Below are positions 33,828-45,778 of a stretch of 64,000 nucleotides of DNA, one piece after another; the first letter of the stretch is position 1, and each line of letters opens with the position of its first letter. A model generated the notes under the pieces. It was not told where the DNA came from, searched no databases, and saw only the letters and a program-made list of their open reading frames with translations. The DNA lies in contig NC_080419.1 in assembly GCF_029873635.1 (NCBI RefSeq), positions 77,240,597 through 77,304,596 on the forward strand, written 5' to 3'. This DNA comes from Malania oleifera (lineage: Eukaryota; Streptophyta; Magnoliopsida; Santalales; Ximeniaceae). Position numbers and translations under genes: made by a program.

Positions 33828-35547
33828 TGAAATTAGGATAGCTTCCCAAGAGGGGGGGGTGAATTGGAATCTTTGAAATTATTTCAATTTTTATTCTTTC
33901 TTTAATATTAGCAACTACAAAAAGTAAATATAAATAAAATTCAATCACAACCAATCAAAATAAGAAAGTCGATCTTTTTCTCAATAGCCTTGTAATGAAT
34001 TGTAAAGCACGCTGAATTTATGTAAGCCCTGTGTTTGTTCCAAACTCACAAATCTTCTTTACGTTTAGCTTTCAAACAAACTTTCAGATTAATAAGTTTA
34101 GGTTGATCAACCAACGTAGTCCCTTTCGGTTTTCGCAATCAATGCTGATCAAACCAAAAACAAATTATTCTTCAATTTATATAACAACTAAACACTCAGA
34201 ATTAATTTAAAAGCATACACACAGATTATAAGTCTTTGCTGAAAAAGTAAAGAGTAAAGGAAGAAGAGAGACACAAGATTTTACGAGGTTCAGCTTATAC
34301 CCAGCCTACGTCCTCACCTTTGGCACACCACCAAAGGATTCACTAGTTTAGTTCCATTGATGAGTGGAACAATACCGATTACAAGCACTCCTTCCGTTAG
34401 GCTAGAGCCCGCCTCTCCAAATGATATTCCTTCATTTGGTCCAACAATTCTACACCCTTGAATCATCTATGAATAAGAATCAAGATAAAGAGATTTTGTG
34501 TACAAGAAAACACTCTCACAGTAGAGTAGGTTAGCACAACAATCAGCATAATAATACTTCAAAGTAATTCAAATATAAAAGAATTTGAAGCTCTATACTT
34601 AGTATGAATCACCAAATATCTTTCAAAATATGAAAGATTTTGACTTTGAATGCTTTGCTTCAAAGTTTGAATCAGTAGCAACTCAGTAGTTGAACACAAG
34701 AGAGTTTAAGAGCCTTTGAGAACTTTGATTGCTTGAAAATTACTTGGTGTATCAAACCTTTGAAGATTGGGGCTATTTATAGATGTTTAGAAGCAATTCC
34801 ATACCCCCAAAGTTTCCTTAAAATAGTTTTCAAGTTTTTTAAAATAATTATGTCTAAAAACCTTGTTTAAAAAATCTTTCCGTTAAGAATTTTTAAGCCA
34901 ACGTTCGAGTGGCAGTCGCCTGTCACAAAACAAACTCTCAACATAGAATACTGGCAGTTGCTTTCCAGAACCAAGGCAGTCGCCTGTCATGTCCACTCAG
35001 GCACCTGACATGTTTAGGGAGTCGCCTGTCTTGCTACTGTCTCTTTGAAAAACCCCTTACTTAATTTGGCAGTCGCTTGACCCTTCTTTATTTCAAAAGT
35101 TTTTTTTCTTTTTCAAAACCCTTTCTTTACATTGATTATAAAAATATTCTTTAGAGTATATATAAAAAATATATTTCTAAATTTTTGAGAGCTTCAATCC
35201 AATTTATATTTGAAATTAACTTGAAGTACTTACATTTAGAACATCCTAAAAAAATGATCATTTGCTCTTCAATCTTGTTCTTCCATCATCTTTGAGTATT
35301 TGATCTTCTCTTTAAGCTTTCACAAGATTATCTTTAATCCTCATGCTCTTTAAAATCTCTTTGTAATCCATAAACTTTCCCATGCTTTTGAGCTTTGTCA
35401 CTTCCTTTAAGCTTTGCCTTATTAAACCATAAACTTTCTCATGCTCTTGAGTTTTGCCTTTCCTGAAAAACTTTCACTTAAACCATATTAAACACATCAT
35501 GATTTGTTATCATCAAAATAAGAGTTGTAAGCCTTATTAGGCCAACA
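33828..35547 (-). mobile_element. 3' LTR of the Sirevirus-like element
   Basis: It is 1720 bp, TGAAATTAGGATAGC... to ...TAGGCCAACA. The hallmark CCCAAGAGGGGGGGTGAATTGG is near 33850, the GC block at 34270-34450, a CTATTTATAG box at 34773-34782, and GGCAGTCGCCTG words at 34905-35070. It is the same family as the solo LTR at 9060. Confidence 0.9.
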
Positions 35548-35563
35548 ATCTCTCCCTTTTTTT
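35548..35563 (-). other. polypurine tract
   Basis: The minus strand reads AAAAAAAGGGAGAGAT immediately upstream of the 3' LTR. Confidence 0.8.
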
Positions 35564-36034
35564 ATGATGACAAATCGAGAGCAAAAATAATAAGAATTAA
35601 TAATCATGGCTCGCCCTATCTATAAGCATGATATATTTTTTATATATGTGATCCATGCATATAAGTCCAAAGATAATTCATGAATAAACCATCCATACAA
35701 GTACAAAGATAGTTCATGAATAAACCATGCATCCATTTAAATGCGTACAAGTACAAAGATAGTTCATGAATAAACCATGCATCCATTTAAATGCATACAA
35801 GCCATAAGATATGATCCATATAAGTATAAGTTTTACAAACAATGACATAGCATATTTTTGCACTCACTTCTCTTAAACATTTCTCCCCCTTTAGACATCA
35901 ATCAAAAAGGAGAAAGAAAAACAAAAATAGAGAAATCCTGCAATACAAAGTACTACTTTTAGAACATCAAGAACAAACTATTCGATAAAGCTTTAATACA
36001 TAAAAGAGATAAATGACTCTTAGATGAAAACACA

Positions 36035-37234
36035 TCAGTCAGAAGCTTCCATAGATCCACTTTCATCATCTCCTTCTTCTTGTTCACCAGATTCTTCATC
36101 ACTTGATGTAGCAGAGCTGATGTTCATTGGAGATTTGCCTTTAGAGGAATTGACCAAATGTTGTTCTATCTTATCAACTCGCTTATCAATATTTGAACAA
36201 TGAGTTTCTATAGAAGAAACCTTCTCTTGCTGAGTACCAAGGCCAGATTTCATTCCATCACTGAAAGTCATATAATGATGAAAAAATGGAATGAACCATG
36301 AAGGAGTTTATGGATCAAGCTGAACTGAAGGTGCTGGTATGGAAGATAAAGGAGGTGGTGCAGATGACACATGACGATGTCCCTTATGAAACCATCCTTG
36401 ACGAGAATTCTTATAACCCATACGTTTAAGAATGGTATCAGAAAAAATATCATAATGAGTTTTGCTAGTGAAGTTAAATGATGGTGTAAGAATATTAAAA
36501 TGAGCAAAAACCATATTTAACATCCCAGCATATGGTAGAACAATACGAGTGGCATCAACTTTCATAATAATCCACCAGATAATTAGGCTTGGAAGATCCA
36601 TCTTTTTCCCTTTGAGAATACACCACATTACAAAACAATATAGGAATAAAATATGATCATGAGAACCAGAATGTGGTAAGATGTTGTTTGTAATAAGTTT
36701 GTGCAGGATTAGAGCTTTTAGATTAAGCTGTTTGTAAAGAGGTGGTAGCCCAAAATTAACAGGAGTTTCAATCATGACTAGAGGCAAAAAATCTTGTGGA
36801 GTAAAACCTTGAGCCATAATCCATTGTTTCTCAACAATGTGAACCTCAAAATCTTCTGACTTGATTCGAAGAATTTTTCCCAAAGATACAAGAGTTCGAT
36901 GAATATTTTGCCCAAGAAAAATGGTTTTGATCCCATTATCACATCGTTCCATATTTGCATAGAAAATCTGAACAACATTGGGATAATATCCTTTAGCTTG
37001 ATATGTAATAAACTTATCCCATCCAATATTCTTAAAGAGTTTCATGATATCAGGAAAATTCGAATTGAAGAATGTTACGTCAAGAACTTTACCTAAAATA
37101 GGTTTAGCTAAAGCAATCTGATTCTAATAAAGTTGCTTAGCATGTGGAGTCACTAACAAATTTTCCACCTCGTCAAAATTGATCCTTTTTGATGATGAAG
37201 ATCCCTTGACACCAACTGATTTGGATCGTGGCAT
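36035..37234 (-). pseudogene. extra ORF of the retroelement: putative plant transposon protein-like
   Basis: A single frame runs from the ATG at 37232-37234 (MPRSKSVGVKG...) to 36035: 399 codons interrupted by only two in-frame stops (codon 37, TAG, and codon 309). The body (codons about 20-305) has NVVQIFYANM, then HKLITNNILPHSGSH...LFLYCFVMWCILKGKKMDLPSLI. This layout I recognise from the plant-specific 'putative plant transposon protein' family, whose biochemical role is not established. The C-terminus has a heptad-like stretch (KVSSIETHCSNIDKRVDKIEQHL) and an acidic Ser/Glu/Asp tail. It lies downstream of pol on the same strand, where some Sireviruses carry an envelope-like gene; no signal peptide or clear envelope feature is seen. 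Confidence 0.7.
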
Positions 37235-37385
37235 AGTTGTATGGAGGAGAAGAACAGAGAAACCCTAGGTTAGGTTTGTGATTTGGTGAGTATGAAGGAT
37301 TAAAACCTTTGTTTCAAGCAAATTTGAACGAGATATTTGTATGGAAAAAGATAGAGAAGAGAAATTTTCAGAGAGAAAAATGAAT

Positions 37386-37556
37386 GAGCAGGCGCCTGAT
37401 GGAAGTTAAAATGATTTAAGAAGGGTTTTAAACCCTACCCGCCGTGAGGCAGTCGCCTGCTATAATGTGGCAGGCGCTTGTATATGTGGGATCTGAAAAG
37501 TCAGTAGCCTGGCAGTCGTCTGGCACCTTGGTGGCAGTCGCCTGCTAAGCAAAACA
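37386..37556. repeat. second cluster of GGCAGTCGCCTG words, between pol and the extra ORF
   Basis: Five words occur: GCAGGCGCCTGATGG, GGCAGTCGCCTGCT (twice), GGCAGGCGCTTGT and GGCAGTCGTCTGGC. They are of the same type as the cluster in this element's LTR (34905-35070). The cluster is 150-320 bp upstream of the extra ORF's ATG. Confidence 0.75.
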
Positions 37557-37560
37557 GAGT

Positions 37561-38035
37561 TTAGATTACTTCACGACTATGTAGCATGCCCAATTCTCTT
37601 CTTATAAATATGAATCTTTCTTCAGATAAAGGTTTTGTGAAAATATCTGCAAATTGGTAATTTGAATTTACAAATTCTAGCATTATATCTTCATTTTGCT
37701 CATGATCTCTCAAGAAATGATGTCTTATGTCAATATGTTTTGTTCTTCAGTGAAATACTAGATTTTTTGAAATATTAATGGCACTTGTGTTGTCACATTT
37801 TATGGGAATAGTTTGATATTGTAATTTGAAATCATTTAGTTTTTGTTTCATATACAATGTTTGAGCAGAACAACTTCCTACAGCTACGTATTCTGCTTCT
37901 GCTATGGATAATGCTATGGAGTTTTGTTTCTTCGAAGACCGTGAAACTAAAGAATGTCCTAGAAAATGACACGTTCCACTTGTACTTTTTCTATCTATTT
38001 TACATCCAGCAAAGTCTACATCTGAAAAACTAATC
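37561..38035 (-). pseudogene. Copia RNase H, C-terminal part
   Basis: The minus strand reads through the RNase H pattern ...STSGTCHFLG..., ...SIAEAEYVA..., ...HIDIRHHFLRD... and ends ...ADIFTKPL...LGMLHS, the usual tail of Copia Pol. The stop TAA is at 37561-37563. It is split from the RT by the solo LTR at 38036; the frame is continuous across the TAATC duplication. Confidence 0.85.
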
Positions 38036-40298
38036 TGTTGACCTTATAGGTCACGTCTTGATTTTAATAATGACAAATACTCCTGTATTTAATAAATATC
38101 TAGTTCATGTGCAGGTTCATATTAGCACATCATCAATGGCACGTGAAAGATCAAAGCTTGAAGACAAACTCATGTTCTTAATTGTAATATTTTTTTAGTG
38201 AAATTTGTCTGTAATAATAATTAAGGTATTCGGTTTGTAATAAGCACACACATCACATGCATGGTTTACTTTGTAAGCTCAAACCAGATACAAACCAAAA
38301 ATGACCATAGAAAGACCTTAGGGTATTCCCTTTGGTCGACCGATACCGGACTTTTTCGGTGTCTTCAAATTGGACCCCAAGTGCCCCTAGGACACTGACA
38401 CTTTCATATATATTTGTTAGGCACTTGAATAGGGCTTGTTTGCTTCAATACGAGACCAAAATGCACACATGGTGCAGTTTCGGTCGACTAGCCAAACCAG
38501 TTCATTTTGGCCTAGTCGACCGAAACCTCCCTAGGTCAAAGTTTGACCACCCGATCGACCATCCAAGGTAGTTCAAAAGGCCCTGGTCGACCAAAACTTC
38601 CTAGGGTCAAAAGTTTGACCACCTGGTCGACCGAATCAGGTAGTTCAAAAGGCCTTGGTCGATCGAAACTCCTTAGGGTCAAAATTTTGACCACCTAGTC
38701 AGCCAAACCAGGTAGTTCAAAAGTCCCTGGTCGACCGAAACTCCCTGGGGTCAAAAGTTTGACCATCTGGTCGACCGACCACTTTTGTACTACAACTACC
38801 TGGTTGACCGAAGGGTTCTCGGGAGAATTCCCAGTGATCTGGTCGACCGAACCAGGTAGTTCAAAATGTCCTGGTTGACCGAACCTCGAAAATTTGGGAA
38901 ATCACCCTTTCCTGGTCAGCCGTGCCCTTAGTTCAATATTTCCTAGTCGACCGAACCATTTGAGACTTGGTCGAGCGAAACATTTTTGGTCGACTGGACC
39001 TCCTGGGTTGCCATCATTTTTACCGCGGGTTAAATATTTTTAAGCAGGGTTAAATTGATTTAAATGTCATTAATCTTTTCTAACAATCCCTAATAGGTCC
39101 CCAACGGTCAAAATTTTCAGTATGTCTATATATACTCCTTCATTTGGGAAAATTAAGAATCAATTAGCAAAAAGATTAAGAAAATTTCTCTCAAGCAAAA
39201 ATACACTCTTTTGATTCCCATTTGCTCATACTCTTCCAAATACACTCTAGCTTACATTCTAAACTCATTAAATCATCTGTAAGTGTTCTTGAGTGTTTAG
39301 ATAGGAAGGTTTGCTCTCTCTTGGTTGTGAGATTGATCTATTTTTATTGAGAGCTGACCCAAAAGGATTCTTAGGGGACTTAGCCAATAAGTTCATCCTA
39401 AGAAAACTTTACTAAGCCTTCTGAGATTGCATATTCGTTGCAATATCTTGAGAAGTTCATATTCGCTTTTGGTTGCAAAATATTTTCAAAATCATTTACA
39501 AATATCTATTGCTCTTTATTTTGAAAACCGTTTGAAGGGATATTTGTGTTTGAGGTGAAACATCTTTGTTGCAATATTTACTCACTCATATATTTTTGCT
39601 GAAAACAAAGATCATATATAATTTGCAAGTCCAAGCATATACATATTTGTGTGATTGAGATATTCTACTGATTGACACTCTTTAGGCTTGTTTGATATTC
39701 TGTGTGAACACGTTGGATTGACACTCTCACGTGCATACTACACTAATAGAAAAACTTGTTTAAGAGTTGAACTACTTAGACCACACTGAGCTTACATTTT
39801 TAAATCATCTGTGGTGTTTGTGTTTGTGCGCATTTGTGGTACAAATCTGCTTTACATGAAAGCACCCATATATTGTACCATTTGATTGTATATCTAAGAG
39901 ATTCCAGGCGTGGCCTGAGGGGGCGGTAATCCAACCCGGTAAGGATTGGTGTAAAGGTTGAGGTCAGCCCTGTGATAATTTGACCTGGTTGTATAGGTGC
40001 TGCTCCACCCGTTTAAGTGAGCAAGTTATTGTGATAATCCTTGTGCTGGTTAGCCAAGGCGGGGACATAGGCAGTTGGTTGAACCTCGATAACATATCTG
40101 CGTGTCACCCTTTATTTACTGCTTTCTGGTGCTTGTGCGATTAATTGAACTGCTTCATTTAATTTATGATATATTTATACTATTCGCATTAGATTGACCA
40201 TAGGGTTGTGAACATACTGCTGTTATAAGAAATACGTAGGGGATAAATTTTAAAAATACCAATTCACCCCCCCTTTTGGAATTACGGTAAAGCTAACA
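38036..40298 (+). mobile_element. solo Sirevirus-like LTR with TSD TAATC
   Basis: It is 2263 bp, TGTTGACCTTATAGG... to ...AAGCTAACA. It is flanked by TAATC at 38031-38035 and 40299-40303 and inserted in the RNase H of the host Copia. It has a dense GGTCGACCGA cluster (38335-39005), TATATATA (39127-39134), the GC-rich block (39905-40100) and the CCCCCCCTTTTGGAATTACGG end. It is a different LTR family from its host element. Confidence 0.93.
38335..39005. repeat. dense cluster of GGTCGACCGA palindromic words
   Basis: About 17 words occur in 670 bp, many separated by the phrase 'GGTAGTTCAAAAGGCC' or 'GGTCAAAnTTTGACCACC'. The repeat unit is thus about 50 bp, with the palindrome as its conserved core. 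Confidence 0.85.
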
Positions 40299-40303
40299 TA
40301 ATC

Positions 40304-41470
40304 ATTTCAAATTCAGATTCCTTTGGATACCATAAACCTAACTCAAGTGTACCTAATAGATATCTAAGGATTCTTTTGACCGCATTCCTTAGGAGCTGAC
40401 TGAAACCTTGCACACATACATACACTAAACATAATATCAAGTCTACTTGCTGTTAAATAAAGTAAGCTTCCTATCATTCCTCGATAATGCTTAGTATCAA
40501 CTTGTTTCCCTTTTTCATCTTTGTCAAGACTAGTCGAAGTGCTCATAGGAGTTCCTATAGGTTTACTCTCTTCCATATCAAACTTTTTTAACATATCTTT
40601 AATATATTTAGTTTGATTTATAAAAGTTCCATTTTTTGCTTGTTTGATTTGTAATCCAAGAAAGTAATTTAATTCTCTCATCATACTCATTTTAAACTCT
40701 TCTTGCATGGATTTAGCAAATTCATTTACATAAATCGTCATTGGTTGCCCCAAAAATAATATCATCAACATAAATTTGTACTATAAGCATGTCTTTGTTT
40801 TTGGTTTTTATAAACAACGTACTATCTATCTTTCCTCTTGAGAAATTATTTTGGATTAGGAACTAGCTTAGTCTTTCATACCAAGCTCTAGGAGCTTGCT
40901 TTAACACATATAGAGCTTTAGTTAACTTAAATACATAATCTGGACTTTTTGAATTTTCAAAACCTAGAGGTTGTGTTACATAAACCTCTTCATTTATATA
41001 TCCATTTAAGAAAGCGCGCTTTACATCCATTTGATATAATTTGAAATCCCTATAGGCTGCATAAGCTAAAATCATCCTAACTGCTTCCATTCTTGCTACA
41101 GGAGCAAAAGTTTCATCATAATCAATACCTTCTTCTTGATTATATCCTTGAGCTACTAGTCTAGCATTATTTCTTACTACAACTCCATTTTCATCCTTTT
41201 TATTTCTAAACACCCATTTAGTTCCTATGATTGATTTGTCTTTAGGTTTTGGTATAAGTTCCCATACTTGACTTCTTTCAAATTGGTTTAGTTCCTCTTG
41301 CATAGCTATAATCCAAGAGTTATCTTTTAAAGCTTCATCAATATTTTTGGTTTCTTCTTGAGATAAAAAAGCATAATGATTACAAATATTTTTCAAAGAA
41401 GCTCGAGTGGTTATACCTTTTGAAGTTTCTCCAAGTATTTGTTCTTTTGGATGAATTTTAGAATATTTCC
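40304..41470 (-). pseudogene. Copia reverse transcriptase
   Basis: The N-terminal part (40863-41396) shows TKWVFRNKKDENG, ARLVAQGYNQEEGIDY, QMDVKRAFLNG and LKQAPRAWYERL. The YVDD catalytic box is readable near 40765. A one-base shift just after it moves the frame to 40364-40771 (EEFKMSMMRELNYFLGLQI...GMIGSLLYLTASRLDIMFSV). It makes cDNA from element RNA. The broken frame indicates a dead copy. Confidence 0.88.
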
Positions 41471-41475
41471 ATTCT

Positions 41476-42350
41476 TTAAGGTAGTCCTAGACCTTTTTCA
41501 TTTGAGGTCTCTTTAATATTTTCTTCCTTTATTTTAAGATCTTCTTCTTTTTGTGAAACATCTTCTTTTTCATCATTCTGAATTTTGTTTTCATAGATGT
41601 TGGATTCATCAAATGATATGTGTATTGATTCAATGATAGTAAGAGTTCTCCTATTATAGACCCTATAGGCTTTGCTATTTGTAGAATAGCCTAAAAAGAT
41701 ACCTTCATTAGAGTTTGCATCAAACTTTCCTAAATCATCTTTAGTGTTAAGAATGAAGCATTTGCACCCAAAAACATGAAAGTAAGAAATATTAGGTTGT
41801 CTTCCTTTCCATAATTCATATGGTGTTTTATTTATACTTGATCTTATAGATACTCTATTTATAATATAGCATGTTGTGCTTACAGCTTCAGCCCAAAAGT
41901 ATTTAGGTAAATTGTTCTCATTAAGCATAGTTCTTGCCATTTCTTGTAGAGTTTCATTTTTTTCTTTCTACAACTCTATTTTGTTGTGGAGTTCTAGGTG
42001 CTGAAAAATTATGAGATATTCCATGTTCATTACAAAATTTATCAACTTCCTTGTTCTTAAACTTTTTTCCTTGGTCACTTCTAAAACTTGTTACATTATA
42101 GCCCTTCTCATTTTGTAATTTTTTACATAAGGAAATTAACATATTACAAGCTTCATCTTTATTAGATAGAAATAATAGCCAAGTTAATCTTGAATAATCA
42201 TCCACTATTACAAAAGCATATTGTTTTCCTCCTAGGCTTAAAGTTCTAGTTGGACCAAATAAATCTAGATGTAAAAGTTCTAGGGGTCTTTTAGTAGATA
42301 TATACTTTTTTCTTTTTAAAGTTGGTTTTAACTTGCTTTCCTTTTTGGCA
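41476..42350 (-). pseudogene. Copia integrase
   Basis: The core (41954-42358) shows LHLDLFGPT, FRSDQGKKF and HNFSAPRTPQQNRVVERKK, giving the D-D-E catalytic set. The downstream 41476-41940 shows ELWKGRQPNISYFHVFGCKCFI, the Copia-specific GKGY/CR-type region, followed by an acidic linker toward RT. A one-base frame change near 41945 separates the two. Confidence 0.87.
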
Positions 42351-42870
42351 TGCGTCACATAACTTGTCTTTTATGAATTTGGTATTTGGTAATCCCTTAA
42401 CAAGATTTTTCTTTGAAAATTTGGATAATAAGTCCATACTAGCATGTCCTAACTTTCTATGCCATAGCCAACTTATATCATTCATAACTGTCAAACAAGT
42501 TACGTTTTGATTTGTTAGATTTTCAAGATTTATGCAATAAACATTATTTATCCTAAGAGTTATAAATAAGATTTTATTTTCTTTGGGATTCTGAATAACA
42601 CATTTTTCTTTCTTAAAAATTATTTCAAACCCTTTGTCACTCAATTGGCTTATGCTTAAAAGATTATGTTTTAATCCTTCTACCAATAATACATTATCAA
42701 TAGTAATAGAAGGTTCTTTACCTATTCTCCCGATGCCAATAATCTTACCTTTGGCATTATCACCGAAGGTGACATATCCTCCATCTTTTTGTTTTAATGA
42801 TGTGAACTTGGTCTTATCGCCGGTCATGTGTCTTGAACACCCGCTGTCCTAGTACCACTTGTCCGTTGAT
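42291..42870 (-). pseudogene. Copia protease end and GAG-pre-integrase domain
   Basis: The frame begins just after the protease motif DSGCSRHMTG, which is present but preceded by an in-frame TAG at the usual W-Y-L position (about 42852). The pre-integrase domain WLWHRKLGHASMDLLSKFSK...CDACQKGKQ follows. Confidence 0.85.
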
Positions 42871-42890
42871 GATGTTGTCCTAAAACATAC

Positions 42891-44674
42891 CTACAATGGA
42901 GGATTCATTTGGTTAGTTTTAGGAACCCAAATCCTTTTAACTTTCTTTATTTTGTTGTTAGATCCATTATTGACTTTCCATTCACCTTGTATTTTAACAT
43001 ACTTCCTTTTTAGTGGGCAATTAAACATTAAATGACCTTTGATCTTGGACATATAACAAGTAGTGTGTTCATGTTTGTTGTGTGAGGAAGTGCTAGCATA
43101 GTGTTTGGCTTCCTTTACAAAATAACTCATGTATAATTTCTTATTCTTTTTGTTTAGTTTACCATTGTAACCGATTCCTTTTTTATTCCCGTGTAACCTT
43201 TGCTGTCCAATCATTTTTTCAAAATTATCTTTCCCTTTAGTAAAATTATATATAACTTGTTCTTTATCCTCTACTAATTTCTTTAGTTCATTTATTTCTT
43301 GATCCTTTTTACTTAAGTTTTCTTTATGAGTTTTGGTTAACTCTTGAGTTGCTTTACTTACTTCTTCTTCTAACTTCTTTATACAAGAATCCTTTTCTTC
43401 TTCAATAGTTTTAAATGATTCAAGTTGTTTTAGAAGTTCTTTATTTTGATCTTTTAAGATTATATTTCTTTTGGAAATTTTTATGAATCTTTTATGTAAA
43501 GAAAATAATTCAGCTTGTAATTCTTTGTATAAGGGCATATTATCACAAGACTCATCATAAGATTCATTGCAAGATTCGGTTGAAGAGTAATAGGAGTTTA
43601 CCTCTTCATTGTTCGCCATGAAGCATACGTTTGCCATCTCTGGTCCACTTGATTCGTTTTCAGTTTCGCTGGAGCTTGAGTCATCCCAAGTTGCCTTCAT
43701 AGCTTCCTTCTTTTTCTTCTTGTCTTTCTTGAGCAAAGGGCAGTCTGGTTTGATATGTCCTGGTTTCTTACAAAGATAGCATATAGGAGGTTCATTTTTA
43801 CTTTTATTTTCTTTTCTACTTGATTCTACCTTTTCAGTTTTTCTTTTTTTGAACTTCTTAGGAAATCTTTTATTCCTCCTATAAAACTTTCCTAGCCTCT
43901 TAGTGATGAATGCTAATTCATCTTGATCCAAATCACTTGATTTACTTTCTTCTTCGCTTGAGCTGTGGCTTGATGCTTTTAGTGCAATAGATTTCTTATA
44001 CTTTGGATCAGGATTTCTTTCTTTTAGAGTCATTTCGTAAGTAAGAAGTGATCCTATGAGTTCATCTAAGGAGGTAGTCTTAAGGTTCCTTCCTTCGGTA
44101 ATTGTTGTAGCCTTAGGTTCCCATATTGAGGGAAGGCCTCTCAAAATTTTCCTAATTATTTCATAGGTGGTATATGTTTTTCCTAAGGCACTTAGGGAGT
44201 TAATTATGTGGGTGAATCTTGTGTACATACTTGATATGGATTCATCTGAACTCATTTTGAATGCTTCATATTCTCTAGTTAACATGTCTATTCTATTGTC
44301 CCTTACATAAATGGTTCCTTCATATGTGACTTCTAATTTGTCTCATATTTCTTTAACTATTTTACAAGCCATTACCCTATTGAATTCGTTAGCATCTAAG
44401 ACACACTATAAAACATTTATAGCACTTGAGTTTATTTGAAGCATCTTATAATATGAATCAATCATATCTTTTTTCTCTTTTGGAATATGTTGTCCATCTA
44501 TTATATTGGTGGGAATAAGGTCTCCTTCTACAACTACTTCCCAAGCTTTCCAATCCATGTGTTTTAGGTAGATTGCATTCTCTTTTTCCAAAAGGTGTAG
44601 TTGTGTCCACAAAAGATTGGTGGACGAGTTGAGGATTGGCCCTCTCCAAAAGGAGCCACTCCTACGTTAGCCAT
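42891..44674 (-). pseudogene. Copia gag, best-preserved copy
   Basis: The ATG at 44672-44674 opens with MANVGVAPFGEGQ. The first about 130 codons (44285-44674) contain several stops or frame changes. The remaining 464-codon frame is open. It has a UBN2/gag-polypeptide domain (MLTREYEAFKMSSDESISSMYTRF...), a zinc knuckle CYLCKKPGHIKPDC, an Asp/Ser-rich region, a long coiled coil (about residues 255-370 of the open frame) and a second knuckle-like CYMSKIKGHLMFNC. It is longer than typical Copia Gag, as in Sireviruses, and would assemble the particle. Confidence 0.85.
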
Positions 44675-44717
44675 TTAGATCTTTTTATAGCTGCTTATTA
44701 AGAATTTGCTATAACTA

Positions 44718-44730
44718 GGCTCTCATACCA
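44718..44730 (-). other. primer-binding site
   Basis: The minus strand reads TGGTATGAGAGCC, one mismatch to the initiator-Met complement, adjacent to the 5' LTR. Confidence 0.85.
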
Positions 44731-44732
44731 AT

Positions 44733-45778
44733 TAAAATTAGGATAGCTTCCCAAGAGGGGGGGGTGAATTGGAATCTTTAAAATTATTTCAATTTTTATT
44801 CTTTATTTAATATTAACAACTACAACGAGTAAATATAAAGACAATTCAATCACAACCAATCAAAACAAGAAATTCGATCTTTTTCTCAATAGCCTTGTAA
44901 TGAATTGTAAAGCACGCTAAATTTATGTAAGCCCTGTGTTTGTTCCAAACTCACAAATCTTCTTTATGTTCAGCTTTTAAACAAACTTTCAGATTAATAA
45001 GTTTAGGTTGATCAACCAATGTAGTCCCTTTCGATTTTCGTAATCAATGCTGATCAAATCAAAAACAAATTATCCTCCGATCTATTTAACAACTAAACAC
45101 TCAGAATTAATTTAAAAGCATACACGCAGATTATAAGTCTTTGCTAAAAAAGTAAAGAGTAAAGGAAGAAGAGAGACACAAGATTTTACGAGGTTCGGCT
45201 TATACCCAGCCTACGTCCTCGCCTTTGACAAACCACCAAAGGATTCACTAGTTTAGTTCCTTTGACGGGTGGAACAATACCGATTACAAGCACTCCTTCC
45301 GTTAGGCTAGAGCCCGCCTCTCCAAACGATATTCCCTCGTTTGGTCCAACGATTCTATGGCCTTGAATCGTCTATGAATAAGAATCAAGATAAAGAGATT
45401 TTGTGTACAAGAAAACACTCTCACAGCAGAGTAGGTTAGTACAACAATCAGCACAATAATACTTCAAAGTAATTCAAATATAAAAGAATTTGAAGCTCAA
45501 TACTTAGTATGAATCACCAAATATCTTTCAAAATATGAAAGATTCTAACTTTGAATGCTTTGCTTCGAAGTTTGAATTAGTAGCAACTCAGTAGTTGAAC
45601 ACAAAAGAGTTTGAGAGCCTTTGAGAACTTTGATTGCTTGAAAATTGCTTGGTGTATCAAACCTTTGAAGATTGGGGCTATTTATAGATGTTTAGAAGCA
45701 ATTCCATACACCCAAAGTTTCCTTAAAATAGTTTTCAAGTTTTTTAAAATAATTATGTCTAAAAACCTTGTTTAAAAA
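44733..45778 (-). mobile_element. truncated 5' LTR of the Sirevirus-like element
   Basis: It is collinear with 33828-34876 of the 3' LTR. It stops at TTTAAAAATC, so about 670 bp, including the word cluster and the LTR's own 5' end, are missing. Gypsy LTR sequence follows at once. Confidence 0.88.

Larger units (their letters stand above)
33828..45778 (-). mobile_element. Sirevirus-like Copia element with an extra ORF, nested in the Gypsy LTR
   Basis: Minus-strand order is 5' LTR (44733-45778, truncated), PBS, gag, protease, integrase, RT, RNase H, extra ORF, polypurine tracts, 3' LTR (33828-35547). TCTCCCCCTTTAG at 35882-35894 and the tract next to the LTR give repeated polypurine tracts, a Sirevirus hallmark. 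The left flank is TAACC; the matching TSD on the right was lost with the end of the 5' LTR. A solo LTR (38036-40298) is nested in its RNase H. It is the best-preserved Copia in the window but still carries stops and frameshifts. Confidence 0.88.

Noticed and set aside
36268..36507. 79-codon hydrophobic minus-strand frame suggesting a membrane protein
   Set aside because: An alternative frame of the extra ORF (36035-37234), which is far longer and in a consistent frame.
36308..37045. envelope-like protein of the retroelement
   Set aside because: No signal peptide, cleavage site or clear transmembrane anchor. The residue pattern fits the putative plant transposon protein family better.
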